Positions 37,742-47,154 of a stretch of 64,000 nt of DNA are shown here, piece by piece. The position numbers and the translations under genes are program-made. The number at the start of each line of letters is the position of its first letter. Positions within the stretch are counted from its first letter, which is position 1. The DNA is from Pseudidiomarina sediminum DSM 21906. Its GTDB lineage: Bacteria > Pseudomonadota > Gammaproteobacteria > Enterobacterales > Alteromonadaceae. Below the pieces are notes generated by a model, which was not told where the DNA came from, did not search any database, and saw nothing but the letters and a program-made list of their open reading frames with translations. Location of the stretch: contig NZ_KE383983.1 of assembly GCF_000423165.1 (NCBI RefSeq), forward strand, positions 62,001 to 126,000. The letters run 5' to 3'.

Positions 37742-40522
37742 ATGGCCGCGAAAGAAGCTCCAGTTGTTCCAAAAAATCCGTTCATTCTCGTGGACGGTTC
37801 GTCTTATTTATTTCGTGCATTTTATGCGCCACCACATTTGACCAATTCTGCTGGGGAGCCCACCGGCGCAATTTACGGTGTGGTGAACATGCTGCGCAGC
37901 CTGATCAAAAAGTATCACCCATCCCATATGGCCGTGGTGTTCGATGCCAAGGGCAAGACGTTCCGTAATGATATGTACGACGCGTACAAGGCAAATCGGC
38001 CACCGATGCCTGACGATTTGCGCTCACAAATAAAACCATTGCATGCGATTGTTGAAGCGCTTGGGCTGCCATTGCTTTGTATCGATAACGTCGAAGCCGA
38101 TGATGTGATAGGCACATTGGCGCGTCAGGCATCGGAGGAAGGTCGTTTTACGCTGATCAGTACCGGTGATAAAGATATGGCGCAGTTGGTTAATGAGCAT
38201 GTCATGCTCATCAATACCATGACGGATACCTTGCTCGATGTGCAGGGGGTAACGGATAAATATGGTGTGACGCCTGAGCAAATTATTGATTATCTGGCGC
38301 TTATGGGTGACAGCTCAGACAATATTCCGGGTCTACCTAAAGTTGGCGAAAAAACAGCGTTGGCGATGCTGCAAGGTATGCAGTCGATTGATGCTATGTA
38401 TGAGGCGCCAGAAAAGTTGACCGAGCTGGGCTTTCGTGGCGCTAAATCAATGCCTGCAAAGCTGGCCGAGCATAAAGATATTTTGATGCTTTCACGTGAG
38501 TTGGCGACCATTAAACTTGATGTCGAACTTGACGGGGTTGCTCCTGAAGCGTTAGCGATTCGCCATGCTGACCGCGATAAATTGGTTGAGCTCTATACCC
38601 AGTGTGAATTTCGCCGTTGGCTCGATGAAGTCTTGCAAGACGGCCCGGTAACTGAACAACAATCCAGTGCAGCAACGTCGGACAGTGGCGCGGCGGTGAC
38701 CATTGAGCGTGACAACTACGAGGTGATTTTCACCCAAGAAGCGTTGCAGCTTTGGTTAGATAAACTTGCCCAAGCAGATGTTTTTGCATTCGATACTGAA
38801 ACCACCAGCTTGAACTATATGGAAGCTGAGCTGGTTGGTATTTCCTTCGCTTGTGAAGCGGGGAAAGCAGCTTACGTTCCGCTTGCCCATGACTATATGG
38901 ATGCACCTGAACAATTGGAGCGGGCGGCTGTCTTGCAACAATTGCAGCCACTTTTAGAAGATCCACGTACAACCAAAATAGGCCAGAACTTGAAATACGA
39001 TAGCCATATTTTACGGCGCTATGGTATTCGTCTGCAGGGCATTAAAAACGACACCATGTTGGCTTCTTATGTGTTCAACAGTGTGGGTTCGCGTCATGAC
39101 ATGGACAGCTTAAGTCTCCAATACCTAGGCCACCGCCCGATAGCCTTTGAAGACATTGCCGGTAAAGGTGCTAAGCAACTCACGTTTAATCAGTTAGATC
39201 TCGCCGAAGCAGCGCCTTATGCCGCTGAAGATGCGGATGTAACCCTGCGCTTGCATGAAAAATTATGGCCGCTTGTTGCCGAGCATGCGTCGTTGCTTAG
39301 CGTGTTGACAGAGATTGAGTTGCCACTGATTCCTGTGTTGGTAGATATTGAACAACGTGGTGTGCAAATTGATGCGCATTTGCTTGCAAAACAAAGCAAT
39401 GAAATTGCGTTAGAACTTGCGGAGCTTGAGCAGCAAGCCTACAGCATAGCCGGTGAAGAATTTAATTTGGGCTCGCCAAAGCAACTACAAAAGATCTTGT
39501 TTGAGAAACTGCAATTGCCGGTCGTTAAGAAAACCCCGAAAGGGGCGCCGTCAACTGCAGAAGATGTACTGCAAGAACTGGCCTTGAATTATCCGCTGCC
39601 GGACGTGATTATGCGTCACCGTGGACTCAGTAAGTTGAAGTCAACATACACCGATAAGCTGCCAAAAATGGTCAACCCTCGGACGGGGCGTATTCATACC
39701 TCGTATCACCAAGCGGTGACTGCGACAGGACGTTTGTCATCGAGTGATCCAAATTTACAAAACATCCCGATCCGCACCGAAGCGGGTCGTCGTGTGCGTA
39801 AGGCGTTCACGGCGCCTGCAAATTATCGGATTATGGCGATTGACTATAGCCAAATTGAATTAAGAATCATGGCGCACTTGTCGCAAGACAAGAACCTTGT
39901 TGAGGCTTTCTCGAAAGGTCGTGATATCCACAAAGCTACTGCTTCAGAAGTGTTTGGCGTGCCCTTAGAGCAGGTCACTGCTGAGCAGCGTCGTCGCGCG
40001 AAAGCAGTCAACTTCGGTTTGATTTACGGGATGTCTGCGTTTGGTTTAGCGCGTCAGCTCGATATTCCTCGTCACGAAGCACAGCAGTATATGGACAGCT
40101 ACTTTGAGCGCTTCCCAGGGGTGCAGGATTATATGGACAAAACGCGGGCGCAAGCGAAGCGTGATGGCTACGTTGAAACCATCTTTGGCCGCCGTCTGCA
40201 CTTACCTGAAATACGGGCTCAGAATGCCATGCGCCGCAAAGCTGCTGAACGGGCAGCGATCAACGCACCGATGCAAGGTACAGCCGCAGATATTATTAAA
40301 TATGCGATGATCAAAGTAGCGGACTACTTGCGTCGTGAAGTACCTAGCGAGCAAGCTTGGATGATTATGCAGGTACATGATGAACTGGTGTTTGAAGTGC
40401 GTGAAGATGTGGTGGAATCTTTGCAGAAAAAATTGGTCGAAATCATGGAGAATGCAGTGAAATTGGATGTGCCTCTCATCGCGGAAGCGGGAGTTGGCGC
40501 GGACTGGGACGAAGCGCACTAA
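37742..40522 (+). CDS. polA: DNA polymerase I
   Basis: This 926-residue protein is DNA polymerase I, used in Okazaki-fragment maturation and repair. The 5'-3' exonuclease domain (about 1-300) starts [14 protein letters not shown]. The 3'-5' exonuclease domain keeps its acidic residues ([14 protein letters not shown] and a later YAAEDADVT). The polymerase domain has [27 protein letters not shown] and [11 protein letters not shown]. The ATG at 37742 is chosen because it matches the start position of family members. An ATG at 37700 would add 14 unconserved residues, and neither has a strong ribosome-binding site. Confidence 0.96.
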   Translation: MAAKEAPVVPKNPFILVDGSSYLFRAFYAPPHLTNSAGEPTGAIYGVVNMLRSLIKKYHPSHMAVVFDAKGKTFRNDMYDAYKANRPPMPDDLRSQIKPLHAIVEALGLPLLCIDNVEADDVIGTLARQASEEGRFTLISTGDKDMAQLVNEHVMLINTMTDTLLDVQGVTDKYGVTPEQIIDYLALMGDSSDNIPGLPKVGEKTALAMLQGMQSIDAMYEAPEKLTELGFRGAKSMPAKLAEHKDILMLSRELATIKLDVELDGVAPEALAIRHADRDKLVELYTQCEFRRWLDEVLQDGPVTEQQSSAATSDSGAAVTIERDNYEVIFTQEALQLWLDKLAQADVFAFDTETTSLNYMEAELVGISFACEAGKAAYVPLAHDYMDAPEQLERAAVLQQLQPLLEDPRTTKIGQNLKYDSHILRRYGIRLQGIKNDTMLASYVFNSVGSRHDMDSLSLQYLGHRPIAFEDIAGKGAKQLTFNQLDLAEAAPYAAEDADVTLRLHEKLWPLVAEHASLLSVLTEIELPLIPVLVDIEQRGVQIDAHLLAKQSNEIALELAELEQQAYSIAGEEFNLGSPKQLQKILFEKLQLPVVKKTPKGAPSTAEDVLQELALNYPLPDVIMRHRGLSKLKSTYTDKLPKMVNPRTGRIHTSYHQAVTATGRLSSSDPNLQNIPIRTEAGRRVRKAFTAPANYRIMAIDYSQIELRIMAHLSQDKNLVEAFSKGRDIHKATASEVFGVPLEQVTAEQRRRAKAVNFGLIYGMSAFGLARQLDIPRHEAQQYMDSYFERFPGVQDYMDKTRAQAKRDGYVETIFGRRLHLPEIRAQNAMRRKAAERAAINAPMQGTAADIIKYAMIKVADYLRREVPSEQAWMIMQVHDELVFEVREDVVESLQKKLVEIMENAVKLDVPLIAEAGVGADWDEAH

Positions 40523-40589
40523 TTTTTTTGGTAGAAATTGAAATTTTTTTGAACTATCTGAAAAAGCGCGAGTCTGAATTAGTGAAAGG

Positions 40590-40694
40590 CGCATTAAGTG
40601 AGACAGATTGTCTCGATGGGAAGTCCTTTCAATGAGATGTTCTCTCCCTGGATTGTAAGTTTTTTGCCCGGCTCCTCGCCGGGCTTTTTCTTTT
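40590..40694 (+). ncRNA. Candidate small RNA in the Spot 42/ErsA position
   Basis: The gap after polA ends in a strong terminator and contains two short hairpins (GAGACA-GAT-TGTCTC at 40600-40614 and GAGA-TGT-TCTC near 40634-40644). The stretch AGATGTTCT at 40635-40643 also occurs in the 5' part of Escherichia coli Spot 42, whose gene lies just downstream of polA. Pseudomonas has ErsA in the same position. The 5' end is uncertain because no convincing promoter was seen, so it could be processed from polA mRNA. Confidence 0.45.
40666..40694 (+). terminator. Terminator downstream of polA
   Basis: A perfect 7-bp G+C stem (GCCCGGC-TCCTC-GCCGGGC) is followed by TTTTTCTTTT. It serves polA or the candidate small RNA. 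It lies 22 bases before the end of the convergent transporter gene. Confidence 0.9.
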
Positions 40695-40716
40695 CTGAAC
40701 GCAAATAAGCGCAGCG

Positions 40717-41619
40717 TTAGCGTTGCGTATTGAAGGGTTGCCGTTTGCGCTTATTGGCAATCCAAACCCCGCCTAGGATGGCGCCTAAGCCAAGTGCTTG
40801 TTGAATAAAGAAAGGCTCGCCATCAATAATCCCCAACACTAATGCCACGATAGGAATAAGATAGGTTACCGAGCTGGTGAAGGTTGTGTCGGTCATTTTC
40901 ACCACGGTATTAAAAATCACGAGCGCCATAGCGGTACCGACCACACCTAAGATTAAAATCGCACTCAGTGAAAACCATTGTTCGGGTGTCGCCAGTTGCG
41001 ATGTAAATGGCGTTGCTAACAGCAGATAGGCCAGTGCTGGCGGCGCAACCAAAAACAGTGACACCCCAGTAATGGTTAGGGCGCTAAGGTCATGAATATG
41101 ATGTTTAATCAGGTTCAGGTTTAGCCCGTAACAAATGGTCGCCGCGATGATAAGCAGCGCGTAGCGATTAAATTCGAAAGCTCCTGACGCGCTTGCTGTG
41201 ACCAATAAGGTCGTCCCCACTAAGCCAATCAGCACGCCAATCCATTGTTGCGCCACCGCACGTTGATGAAAAAGCACCACGCCGATGATTAAGGTTGCCA
41301 ATGGTGTGAAGGTATTGAGGACCCCGGTGACCCCCGAGGGTAATTCGGTTTGTGCAAAGGCGAACAGAAACGCTGGGATAAAACTCCCGACTAAACCCAC
41401 GCTAATGAGTTTCAACCAATGTCGTGCGCGAACGGTTTTAACCCGTTGTAGGATAAAGGGTAGCAGTACGAAGCCAGCAGAGGCTATTCGAATAGCGGCA
41501 AGTTGATCGGGGCTGAAGGCGAGCAGTCCTTTTTTAATAAGAAGGAAAGAACTGCCCCAAATTAATGCGAGTAAACCAAGAAGAAGCCATGCTTTTAACG
41601 GAGGCGTCTCATGATGCAT
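40717..41619 (-). CDS. DMT superfamily (EamA) transporter
   Basis: This 300-residue inner-membrane protein has two EamA repeats and about ten hydrophobic helices. The first repeat begins with [27 protein letters not shown], typical of drug/metabolite exporters related to RhaT and YedA. The substrate is not predictable. Its start overlaps the engB stop by 11 bases, so both are read from one transcript. This gene interrupts the polA-sRNA-engB order known in enteric bacteria. Confidence 0.88.
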   Translation of the reverse strand: MHHETPPLKAWLLLGLLALIWGSSFLLIKKGLLAFSPDQLAAIRIASAGFVLLPFILQRVKTVRARHWLKLISVGLVGSFIPAFLFAFAQTELPSGVTGVLNTFTPLATLIIGVVLFHQRAVAQQWIGVLIGLVGTTLLVTASASGAFEFNRYALLIIAATICYGLNLNLIKHHIHDLSALTITGVSLFLVAPPALAYLLLATPFTSQLATPEQWFSLSAILILGVVGTAMALVIFNTVVKMTDTTFTSSVTYLIPIVALVLGIIDGEPFFIQQALGLGAILGGVWIANKRKRQPFNTQR

Positions 41620-42223
41620 CAGTCATCAACCACTCACTTAACTTAGCCTCCACTTGTGGCAGGCCAATTTTGGTTAATGAAGAAAACATTTCCACCGTGA
41701 CATCGCCGCCAAACACAAGTGCAGCTTCGCGCGCTTGTAGCAACGTGGTTTTACGTGCGCCAGGCTTGAGCTTATCAGCTTTGGTCAATAACACTAACAC
41801 TGGAATATCAGATGCCGTGGCCCAATGTAACAGCTCTTGGTCGACGTCACGATAAGGGTGGCGAATATCCATCAAAATCACCAAGCCACGCAAGGAATCG
41901 CGCTTTTCAAGGTATTCACTCAACGCCCGTTGCCATTTCTCTTTGACTGCCAGAGGTACTTTTGCGTAACCGTAACCAGGTAAATCGATCAAACGTTTGC
42001 CAGGCAGTACCTCAAACACGTTTATCAGTTGGGTACGGCCAGGTGTTTTACTGGTACGTGCCAAGTTCCGCTGACGGGTAAGTGTGTTCAAAGCACTTGA
42101 TTTACCAGCATTTGAACGACCGGCAAAGGCGATCTCAACACCATCATCGGCAGGTAACTGACGAATATCTGGAGCGCTGGTAATGAAGGTTGTTGGCTGA
42201 AAGTTGAGGGTTGTCGGTTCCAT
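41609..42223 (-). CDS. engB: Ribosome biogenesis GTP-binding protein EngB (YsxC/YihA)
   Basis: This 204-residue GTPase takes part in assembly of the 50S ribosomal subunit. The G motifs are visible: [14 protein letters not shown] (G1, near residue 37), KTPGRTQ (G2), [11 protein letters not shown] (G3) and LTKADK (G4). The ATG at 42223 gives [13 protein letters not shown] three codons upstream is less likely. It is divergent from cytochrome c4. Confidence 0.96.
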   Translation of the reverse strand: MEPTTLNFQPTTFITSAPDIRQLPADDGVEIAFAGRSNAGKSSALNTLTRQRNLARTSKTPGRTQLINVFEVLPGKRLIDLPGYGYAKVPLAVKEKWQRALSEYLEKRDSLRGLVILMDIRHPYRDVDQELLHWATASDIPVLVLLTKADKLKPGARKTTLLQAREAALVFGGDVTVEMFSSLTKIGLPQVEAKLSEWLMTDAS

Positions 42224-42338
42224 GATGTTCAAAATGCTGCGAAGGAATGCCTATGCTAACACGATTAGGCGTTTAATCCTTAGAAGTTTTGTGTAAAATA
42301 GCGTCTGTATTTATATATCCAAAGCAGAGAAACCGACC

Positions 42339-42965
42339 ATGAAAAAAATTGCATTGTTCGTTGGGCTGTATTTAGGTTTAAGCGGCGCTGTTATGGCAGC
42401 TACTGGTGATGCTGAAGCTGGTAAAGCGAAAGCACAAGTATGTGCTGCGTGCCATGGTCCAACTGGCAGTTCACCATCAGACATGTATCCGAAATTGAAC
42501 GGACAACATGCGTCTTATCTTGAAAAGCAGCTGCACGATTATCAGTTGGCGGCGCAAACCAACGGTGAACAAGGACGCGCTGATCCAATCATGCAGGGAC
42601 AAGTCGCGAACTTGAATGACCAAGATATTGCAGATTTGGCGGCATACTTTGCGAGCCAGGATCCAATGGAAGGGACTGCTTCTGAAGATGTTGTTGCGGC
42701 AGGTCAAGCCTTATACATGGGTGGTGATGCCGAGCGTAAAATCGCAGCTTGTGTTGCTTGTCACGGTCCACGTGGTGATGGCATGGGGTTAGCTAAGTTC
42801 CCTGATATCTCAGGTCAACACCCAGCGTACATTAAAGCGCAATTGGAGAAGTTCCGTAGTGGCCAGCGTGGCAACGACATGAACGAGATGATGCGTGATG
42901 TAGCTGCGAAGCTAACTGACAAAGATATTGAAATTCTTTCGCAGTATTTGGCTGGCTTGTACTAA
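42339..42965 (+). CDS. Cytochrome c4
   Basis: This 208-residue periplasmic dihaem protein has a signal peptide ending VMA-ATGDA. It has two haem-binding sites, CAACH (C35, C38, H39) and CVACH in the second half, and two similar cytochrome c domains with axial Met regions (MYPKLNGQHASYL and FPDISGQHPAYIKAQL just before them). Cytochrome c4 passes electrons from the bc1 complex to terminal oxidases. The same polA-engB-c4 neighbourhood occurs in Pseudomonas. A strong terminator follows. Confidence 0.95.
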   Translation: MKKIALFVGLYLGLSGAVMAATGDAEAGKAKAQVCAACHGPTGSSPSDMYPKLNGQHASYLEKQLHDYQLAAQTNGEQGRADPIMQGQVANLNDQDIADLAAYFASQDPMEGTASEDVVAAGQALYMGGDAERKIAACVACHGPRGDGMGLAKFPDISGQHPAYIKAQLEKFRSGQRGNDMNEMMRDVAAKLTDKDIEILSQYLAGLY

Positions 42966-42985
42966 GTTTAGCCAACTTGGCGAAC

Positions 42986-43024
42986 AAAAAAGCAGCACTT
43001 AGGTGCTGCTTTTTTTGTTTTTTT
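42986..43024 (+). terminator. Terminator of the cytochrome c4 gene
   Basis: The stem AGCAGCAC-TTAG-GTGCTGCT is followed by TTTTTTGTTTTTTT. A-tracts on the left also allow weaker function on the minus strand. It lies 21 bases after the stop codon. Confidence 0.92.
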
Positions 43025-43224
43025 GTTACAAGAAGTGCTAAGAAAGTCTTTAGAAACCAAGGCATAAACTTATAAGTAATAAGAAAAGTGGTTTTTAGAT
43101 CATAAAAATCATTGATAAATTATTCTGAATCAGTAGTCTGAATGCCATCCAATTTGAGCAAATCGCCAGCAGAGCGAGGTCTCAAGATTAAATAAGCGAA
43201 TAATTTATTTAATCCAGGGAATAA

Positions 43225-43323
43225 TAAAAAGGCCAGGAGGCCTTGTTTAACCAAGCGAACAATAACAAGACTAAGGCTTGGTAAACGCGCGAAAAAATAA
43301 CAATAATAATAAAAACGCATACG
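43225..43323 (-). ncRNA. Candidate small RNA, minus strand
   Basis: On the minus strand a promoter-like pair, TTGTCA (43352-43357) and AATTAT (43330-43335) with a 16-base spacer, would start a transcript near 43323. The RNA would fold GTTTACCAAGC with GCTTGGTTAAAC (43276-43286 and 43245-43256) and end in AAGGCC-TCCT-GGCCTT followed by TTTATTATT (43244 down to about 43222). Promoter, hairpin and terminator together suggest a 100-base RNA. A 66-codon frame over the same DNA has no ribosome-binding site. Confidence 0.4.
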
Positions 43324-43407
43324 GAAGATATAATTAAGAACATGGATGAATTGACAACCGTTCTCGATAATCGCACGTGCGCTGTGTGACTAAAGAGAGA
43401 ATACCCT

Positions 43408-43438
43408 AGGCGATGCTTTATGCATCGCCTTTTTATTT
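43408..43438 (+). terminator. Strong plus-strand terminator with no assigned gene
   Basis: A perfect 9-bp stem (AGGCGATGC-TTTAT-GCATCGCCT) is followed by TTTTATTT. The cytochrome c4 gene already has its own terminator 400 bases earlier, so this one implies an additional plus-strand transcript between 43025 and 43408, or a leader/attenuator for yihI. Confidence 0.8.
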
Positions 43439-43491
43439 CCCCTCACTCTCAGGTAAACTACGCGTCATCACTTCATGAGGAATAACAGGTT

Positions 43492-43974
43492 ATGACGCGT
43501 AAGAAGAAGACTCGCAAAACTGGGCCACTCGCCCCATCGAAAGCGCCGAAAGCCAACTTGCAACGTGCAGCTTCCGAGCAGACGAAACACAAAGGCAAAG
43601 GCAAGAAGCCTGGCTCACGTTTTAATGTCGCCTCGCAAGCCGCAAGCCAAGGCGCTTCGCAAAGCACTGCATCGAATGATCCTCGTCACGGTAGCAAGAA
43701 GCCGATTCAATTGGTCAGCAGTAAACCTGCGCCGCTAGAGGCAGAAGCAGCAACCGCAACCTTTGATCGCAAAGCTGCAGAACGTGAATTACAGCAACTT
43801 GAAAATGATCATCGCTTACAAGGCCTTCTCGAAGCCATGGAAGAGGGTGAGGAATTGACACGTGACGACCTTGCCTATGTTGACACCTGTACCGCTCGCT
43901 TTGAGCAGCTTGCAGAGCAACTGGGTATCGACCTTGAAGATGACGAAATCTGGGAGGACGAAGAGGATGACTGA
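43492..43974 (+). CDS. yihI: Der GTPase-activating protein YihI
   Basis: This 160-residue protein is YihI, which stimulates the GTPase Der during ribosome assembly. It has a highly basic N-terminal half (MTRKKKTRKTGPLAP, HKGKGKKPGSRFN) and an acidic C-terminal helical part (ELQQLENDHRLQGLLEAMEEGEELT, then a DLEDDEIWEDEEDD tail). The GSRFN motif is conserved. It overlaps the following DUF2489 gene by eight bases. Confidence 0.92.
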   Translation: MTRKKKTRKTGPLAPSKAPKANLQRAASEQTKHKGKGKKPGSRFNVASQAASQGASQSTASNDPRHGSKKPIQLVSSKPAPLEAEAATATFDRKAAERELQQLENDHRLQGLLEAMEEGEELTRDDLAYVDTCTARFEQLAEQLGIDLEDDEIWEDEEDD

Positions 43975-44425
43975 TATGCCATGGTGGCTGTGGCTTGCGC
44001 TGGCTGCTGGTGTTGTGGTGATTGGCGTGTTGGCCTTTATCGCAGGACGTTTATTTGCGCAGTTGCATGATCAAAAGAAAGTACGCGAGCAAGCCATTGC
44101 TAAACGTAATGAGCGTCTCCACGAAAGCATCGTCACCATCGCAAAGGCGATGGACCAGGGACAGTGCCCACTTTCTGAGGGGGCGTTGCGACTGGTGGTT
44201 CTCCTCGACTTGCGTGTAGAAGCTGATAAACCTGATTACAGTAGCCGCTACGCAGCAATTCATCAGATGTATGAGCAGATCAAGCATATGCCGACGCATG
44301 AAGCGCGTAAAACCTATCCTAAGGCAGAAATTCGTAAAATGGATAACGAGCGTGAAGGGTACGAAAAAGAGCTGGAAGATGTCATTTTGGCAGACGTCCG
44401 CCAGCTCTTAAAAGATTTTACTTAA
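43967..44425 (+). CDS. DUF2489 membrane-anchored protein
   Basis: This 152-residue protein has one N-terminal membrane helix (residues 5-28) and a cytoplasmic helical domain of the DUF2489 family, which is found next to yihI in Vibrio and alteromonads. The function is unknown. The ATG at 43967 overlaps the yihI stop, showing coupled translation; a longer upstream frame lies inside yihI and is not real. Its stop overlaps the convergent amidohydrolase gene by eight bases. Confidence 0.85.
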   Translation: MTDMPWWLWLALAAGVVVIGVLAFIAGRLFAQLHDQKKVREQAIAKRNERLHESIVTIAKAMDQGQCPLSEGALRLVVLLDLRVEADKPDYSSRYAAIHQMYEQIKHMPTHEARKTYPKAEIRKMDNEREGYEKELEDVILADVRQLLKDFT

Positions 44426-45725
44426 CGGTGTCGCGATAGACGTTACCGTCTTTCATGACCAAGTTGAGATCACTAAGCGTGCGCACGTCGTCCAGTGGAT
44501 TGCCTTTCACCGCGACGATGTCTGCGCGCTTACCTTTACTTAGGGTACCAAAGTCATCAATCGTACCGAGTAAGGTCGCAGCATCGAAGGTCGCTGCTTT
44601 AATCGCCTCAAGTGCAGGCATACCCGCCTCAACCATATATTCAAACTCGCGATAGTTTTCGCCGTGGTCATAGACGCCTGAATCGGTACCAAAGGCAATT
44701 TTTACCCCGTACGCGTAGGCGGCCGCAAAGGTACTTTGAATTTTGGGGCCGATAGCACGTGCTTTGGGTTCAACAATTGCAGGAAAGAACCCCGGGATCT
44801 CTGCGCGTTCGCCGACCGCTTTACCCGCTGTAATCGTTGGCACATAGTAGACGCCTTTGGCTTTCATCGCCGCCATGACTTCTTCATCCATATAGGTGCC
44901 GTGTTCAATCGAGGCAACCCCGGCTTCAATGGCACGTAGCATGCCCTCTTTACCGTGTGCGTGTACGGTAACTTTCATGCCATAGTCATTGGCTGTTTCG
45001 ACGACACCTTGGATTTCATCGAGCATAAATTGTGGGTTTTGGCCGCTCTTGGCAACACTTAAGACGCCGCCAGTCACCGTCAGCTTAATTAGGTCTGCAC
45101 CATCTTGGTAACGTGCTCGAACCGCTTTGCGAGCTTCATAAGGGCCATTGATGACACCATCAGCGGGCGTTGGTGAAGGGTACAGATCAGCCTTTGCACC
45201 GTTGGTTGGATCTGCGTGGCCACCGGTTGTAGCGATAGATTTACCAGCAGTAAAGATGCGCGGGCCTTCGATTTTTCCTGCATTGATCGCATTACGTAAG
45301 GCAATACTTGCGTTGTAAGAGTCACCTAAATCGCGCACTGTTGTGAATCCCGCTTGCAGCGTTTTATCGGCATAGGTCACTGCATCAAGAGTGACGTCAG
45401 CGGCGTTTTTAGTGAATTTATGAATATAACTGCCTTGTGCCAGCTGTGAAGTGACGTGGGTGTGCATGTCGATAAAGCCAGGCATAATAGTGCTATCTCG
45501 GCGATCAATCACGGTGTCACCTTGTTCGGGCTTTTGATAGCCATCCACAATGGCGTGAATGCGGCCATCAACAATCACTACAGTTTTCTCTGTCACTGGC
45601 GCTGCACCTGTACCGTCAATGACGCGGCCTGCATGAATGAGGGTATCTGCAGATGCGCTACCCATACCAAGTGCAAGGCTGGCAACGATCGCGTTGATTA
45701 GGAATTTATTTTTATTTTTTTTCAT
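44418..45725 (-). CDS. Exported amidohydrolase family protein
   Basis: This 435-residue protein has a signal peptide (MKKNKNKFLINAIVASL, cleaved near ASA-DTLIH) and an amidohydrolase TIM-barrel. The metal ligands are in MPGFIDMHTHV (HxH), the HAHGKEGMLRA His, IEHGTYMD and FGTDSGVYDHG. It is most like the Xaa-Pro dipeptidase / imidazolonepropionase-like group, so an extracytoplasmic peptidase role is plausible. The ATG at 45725 follows AGAGGATCTC. The overlapping longer frame is ignored. Confidence 0.88.
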   Translation of the reverse strand: MKKNKNKFLINAIVASLALGMGSASADTLIHAGRVIDGTGAAPVTEKTVVIVDGRIHAIVDGYQKPEQGDTVIDRRDSTIMPGFIDMHTHVTSQLAQGSYIHKFTKNAADVTLDAVTYADKTLQAGFTTVRDLGDSYNASIALRNAINAGKIEGPRIFTAGKSIATTGGHADPTNGAKADLYPSPTPADGVINGPYEARKAVRARYQDGADLIKLTVTGGVLSVAKSGQNPQFMLDEIQGVVETANDYGMKVTVHAHGKEGMLRAIEAGVASIEHGTYMDEEVMAAMKAKGVYYVPTITAGKAVGERAEIPGFFPAIVEPKARAIGPKIQSTFAAAYAYGVKIAFGTDSGVYDHGENYREFEYMVEAGMPALEAIKAATFDAATLLGTIDDFGTLSKGKRADIVAVKGNPLDDVRTLSDLNLVMKDGNVYRDTVK

Positions 45726-45849
45726 GAGATCCTCTAGCTGGTCATTGGGGGTAATCTCCAATGTAAGCGCAGCCGCGTTAGCAAATCAATAGCTATGACG
45801 CGTGCAGACCGCAGATAGTGGTGCAATGAACGCACAAGCGCCATTAACT

Positions 45850-45858
45850 TGATATAAT
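45850..45858 (+). promoter_or_regulatory. Extended -10 promoter of cysE
   Basis: The sequence TG-A-TATAAT is a perfect extended -10 element about 30 bases before the cysE ATG, giving a short leader. No good -35 hexamer is visible, as is common for extended -10 promoters. Confidence 0.6.
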
Positions 45859-45889
45859 TACCGTCTAATCCAGTCATGGGACAAATGTA

Positions 45890-46696
45890 ATGTTCAAACG
45901 CCTCCGCGAAGACATCCGTAGTGTTTATGCTCGCGATCCAGCTGCACGTCATTGGTTTGAAGTGTTAACGACTTATCCTGGCTTGCATGCGATTTGGTGG
46001 CATCGACTTAGTCACAAGTTGTGGAACTGGCGATTGCGTTGGTTGGCGCGCTTTACGTCGACCTTAGCGCGTTGGTTTACCGGTGTTGAAATCCATCCTG
46101 GCGCACGGATCGGCAGGCGTTTCTTCATTGATCATGGGATGGGCGTCGTGATTGGTGAAACGGCTGAAATTGGCGACGACGTGACGATTTATCATGGCGT
46201 CACCCTTGGCGGTACAAGCTGGAATCAAGGCAAGCGTCATCCAACGTTAGAGACCGGGGTGGTGATCGGTGCAGGCGCGAAAGTGTTGGGCCCAATTACG
46301 GTGCACAAAAATGCTCGCATTGGTTCAAATGCGGTAGTGGTCAAGCATGTACCTGCCGATGCGACTGTGGTGGGTATCCCAGCACGGGTTGCGAATACCA
46401 AAGTTGCACCTGAATTGAATGAGCGCCGTGCACAAATGGCGAAGCAGTATGGTTTTGATGCCTATGCTATTTCCCCTGATAACCCCGACCCGGTAGCGAC
46501 AGCGATTGGCCGTATGCTTGATCATGTGCATTTCTTAGATCAGAAGGTATCGGATTTGTGTTGTGCAGTGAATCAACTCGGTGGCAATGTGTGTGAAGAA
46601 ATTCCAGAAGTGGACGTCGATGACGTTGATTTCTTAAATGCTGAGCAAGAGGCTGCCAAGCAGCGAGAAGATGACCATAAAAAAAGCCGCTCATAG
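45890..46696 (+). CDS. cysE: Serine O-acetyltransferase
   Basis: This 268-residue enzyme makes O-acetylserine, the precursor of cysteine. It is of the short EpsC/NifP type: a small N-terminal helical part ([21 protein letters not shown]) and a left-handed beta-helix with hexapeptide repeats. The catalytic His/Asp region is in [29 protein letters not shown]. Residues 190-268 form an extra helical tail rich in acidic and basic residues, longer than in the core family. The stop codon sits inside the loop of the terminator hairpin. Confidence 0.95.
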   Translation: MFKRLREDIRSVYARDPAARHWFEVLTTYPGLHAIWWHRLSHKLWNWRLRWLARFTSTLARWFTGVEIHPGARIGRRFFIDHGMGVVIGETAEIGDDVTIYHGVTLGGTSWNQGKRHPTLETGVVIGAGAKVLGPITVHKNARIGSNAVVVKHVPADATVVGIPARVANTKVAPELNERRAQMAKQYGFDAYAISPDNPDPVATAIGRMLDHVHFLDQKVSDLCCAVNQLGGNVCEEIPEVDVDDVDFLNAEQEAAKQREDDHKKSRS

Positions 46697-46708
46697 AGCG
46701 GCTTTTTA
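46677..46708. terminator. Bidirectional terminator between cysE and csp
   Basis: The stem GCCGCTC-ATA-GAGCGGC is flanked by A residues on the left and T residues on the right, so it can end cysE on the plus strand and the cold-shock gene on the minus strand. The cysE stop TAG overlaps the loop. Confidence 0.9.
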
Positions 46709-46747
46709 AAATTCGTTTCGCTAGTTTAGCGTTGCAAAAGCAACGTC

Positions 46748-46954
46748 TTACATAGGTACTACGTTTTCAGCTTGTGGGCCTTTAGGACCTTGAGCGATAG
46801 TGAACTGAACAGTTTGGCCTTCAGCTAAGGTTTTGAAACCGTCAGCTTGGATAGCGCTGAAATGTACGAATACGTCTGCGCCTTGTTCTTGCTCGATGAA
46901 ACCGAAACCTTTAGCTTCGTTAAAGAATTTTACTTTACCAGTTACAGTAGACAT
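46748..46954 (-). CDS. Cold-shock protein (CspA family)
   Basis: This 68-residue protein is a single cold-shock domain that binds single-stranded nucleic acid. RNP1 is KGFGFIEQ (17-24) and RNP2 is VFVHFSAI (29-36). It acts as an RNA chaperone. An AGGA site lies about nine bases before the ATG. The mRNA leader is about 140 bases, as in cold-inducible cspA-type genes, but induction cannot be shown from sequence. Confidence 0.95.
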   Translation of the reverse strand: MSTVTGKVKFFNEAKGFGFIEQEQGADVFVHFSAIQADGFKTLAEGQTVQFTIAQGPKGPQAENVVPM

Positions 46955-47092
46955 GCTGAATATTCCTCGTAATGCATGTGAAAATCTAAGGTATTGCTAA
47001 TAAAAATACGTGTATTACTTGGGACTTACAAAACGAGGTACAGCAATAGACTTCGTAACAGGCCACAATTAGACAGCCGAATTTTTTCTAGC

Positions 47093-47127
47093 GACTCTCA
47101 GTATACGCTGATCGCCCCCTCTGTCAA
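47093..47127 (-). promoter_or_regulatory. Promoter of the cold-shock gene
   Basis: On the minus strand TTGACA (47122-47127) and TATACT (47100-47105) are separated by 16 bases, a near-consensus sigma-70 promoter. Transcription would start near 47093, giving a leader of about 139 bases before the csp ATG. Confidence 0.8.
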
Positions 47128-47154
47128 ATGAAGTTTTTTAGCGAAACCTTAAGT

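Larger units (their letters stand above)
43025..43491. other. 467-base non-coding region upstream of yihI
   Basis: This A+T-rich gap has no convincing protein gene. It holds a candidate minus-strand small RNA (43225-43323) with a promoter-like element on its upstream side, and a separate plus-strand terminator (43408-43438). In Escherichia coli the interval before yihI carries the CsrC RNA, but only four GGA triplets occur here, so a CsrC homologue is unlikely. A possible 15-codon open frame at 43342-43389 lies just before the plus terminator; it has no supporting evidence. Confidence 0.5.

Noticed and set aside
37596..37841. 81-codon frame overlapping the start of polA
   Set aside because: It runs into polA in another frame and covers the DnaA boxes; no protein-like pattern.
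43120..43320. 66-codon hydrophobic frame on the minus strand upstream of yihI
   Set aside because: No ribosome-binding site, start codon at the predicted transcript start, and a terminator-like hairpin inside it. A small RNA explains the region better, though the frame cannot be fully excluded.
43025..43408. Possible CsrC/CsrB-type RNA by synteny with E. coli
   Set aside because: Only four GGA triplets on the plus strand, one in a hairpin loop; CsrB/CsrC RNAs have many more.
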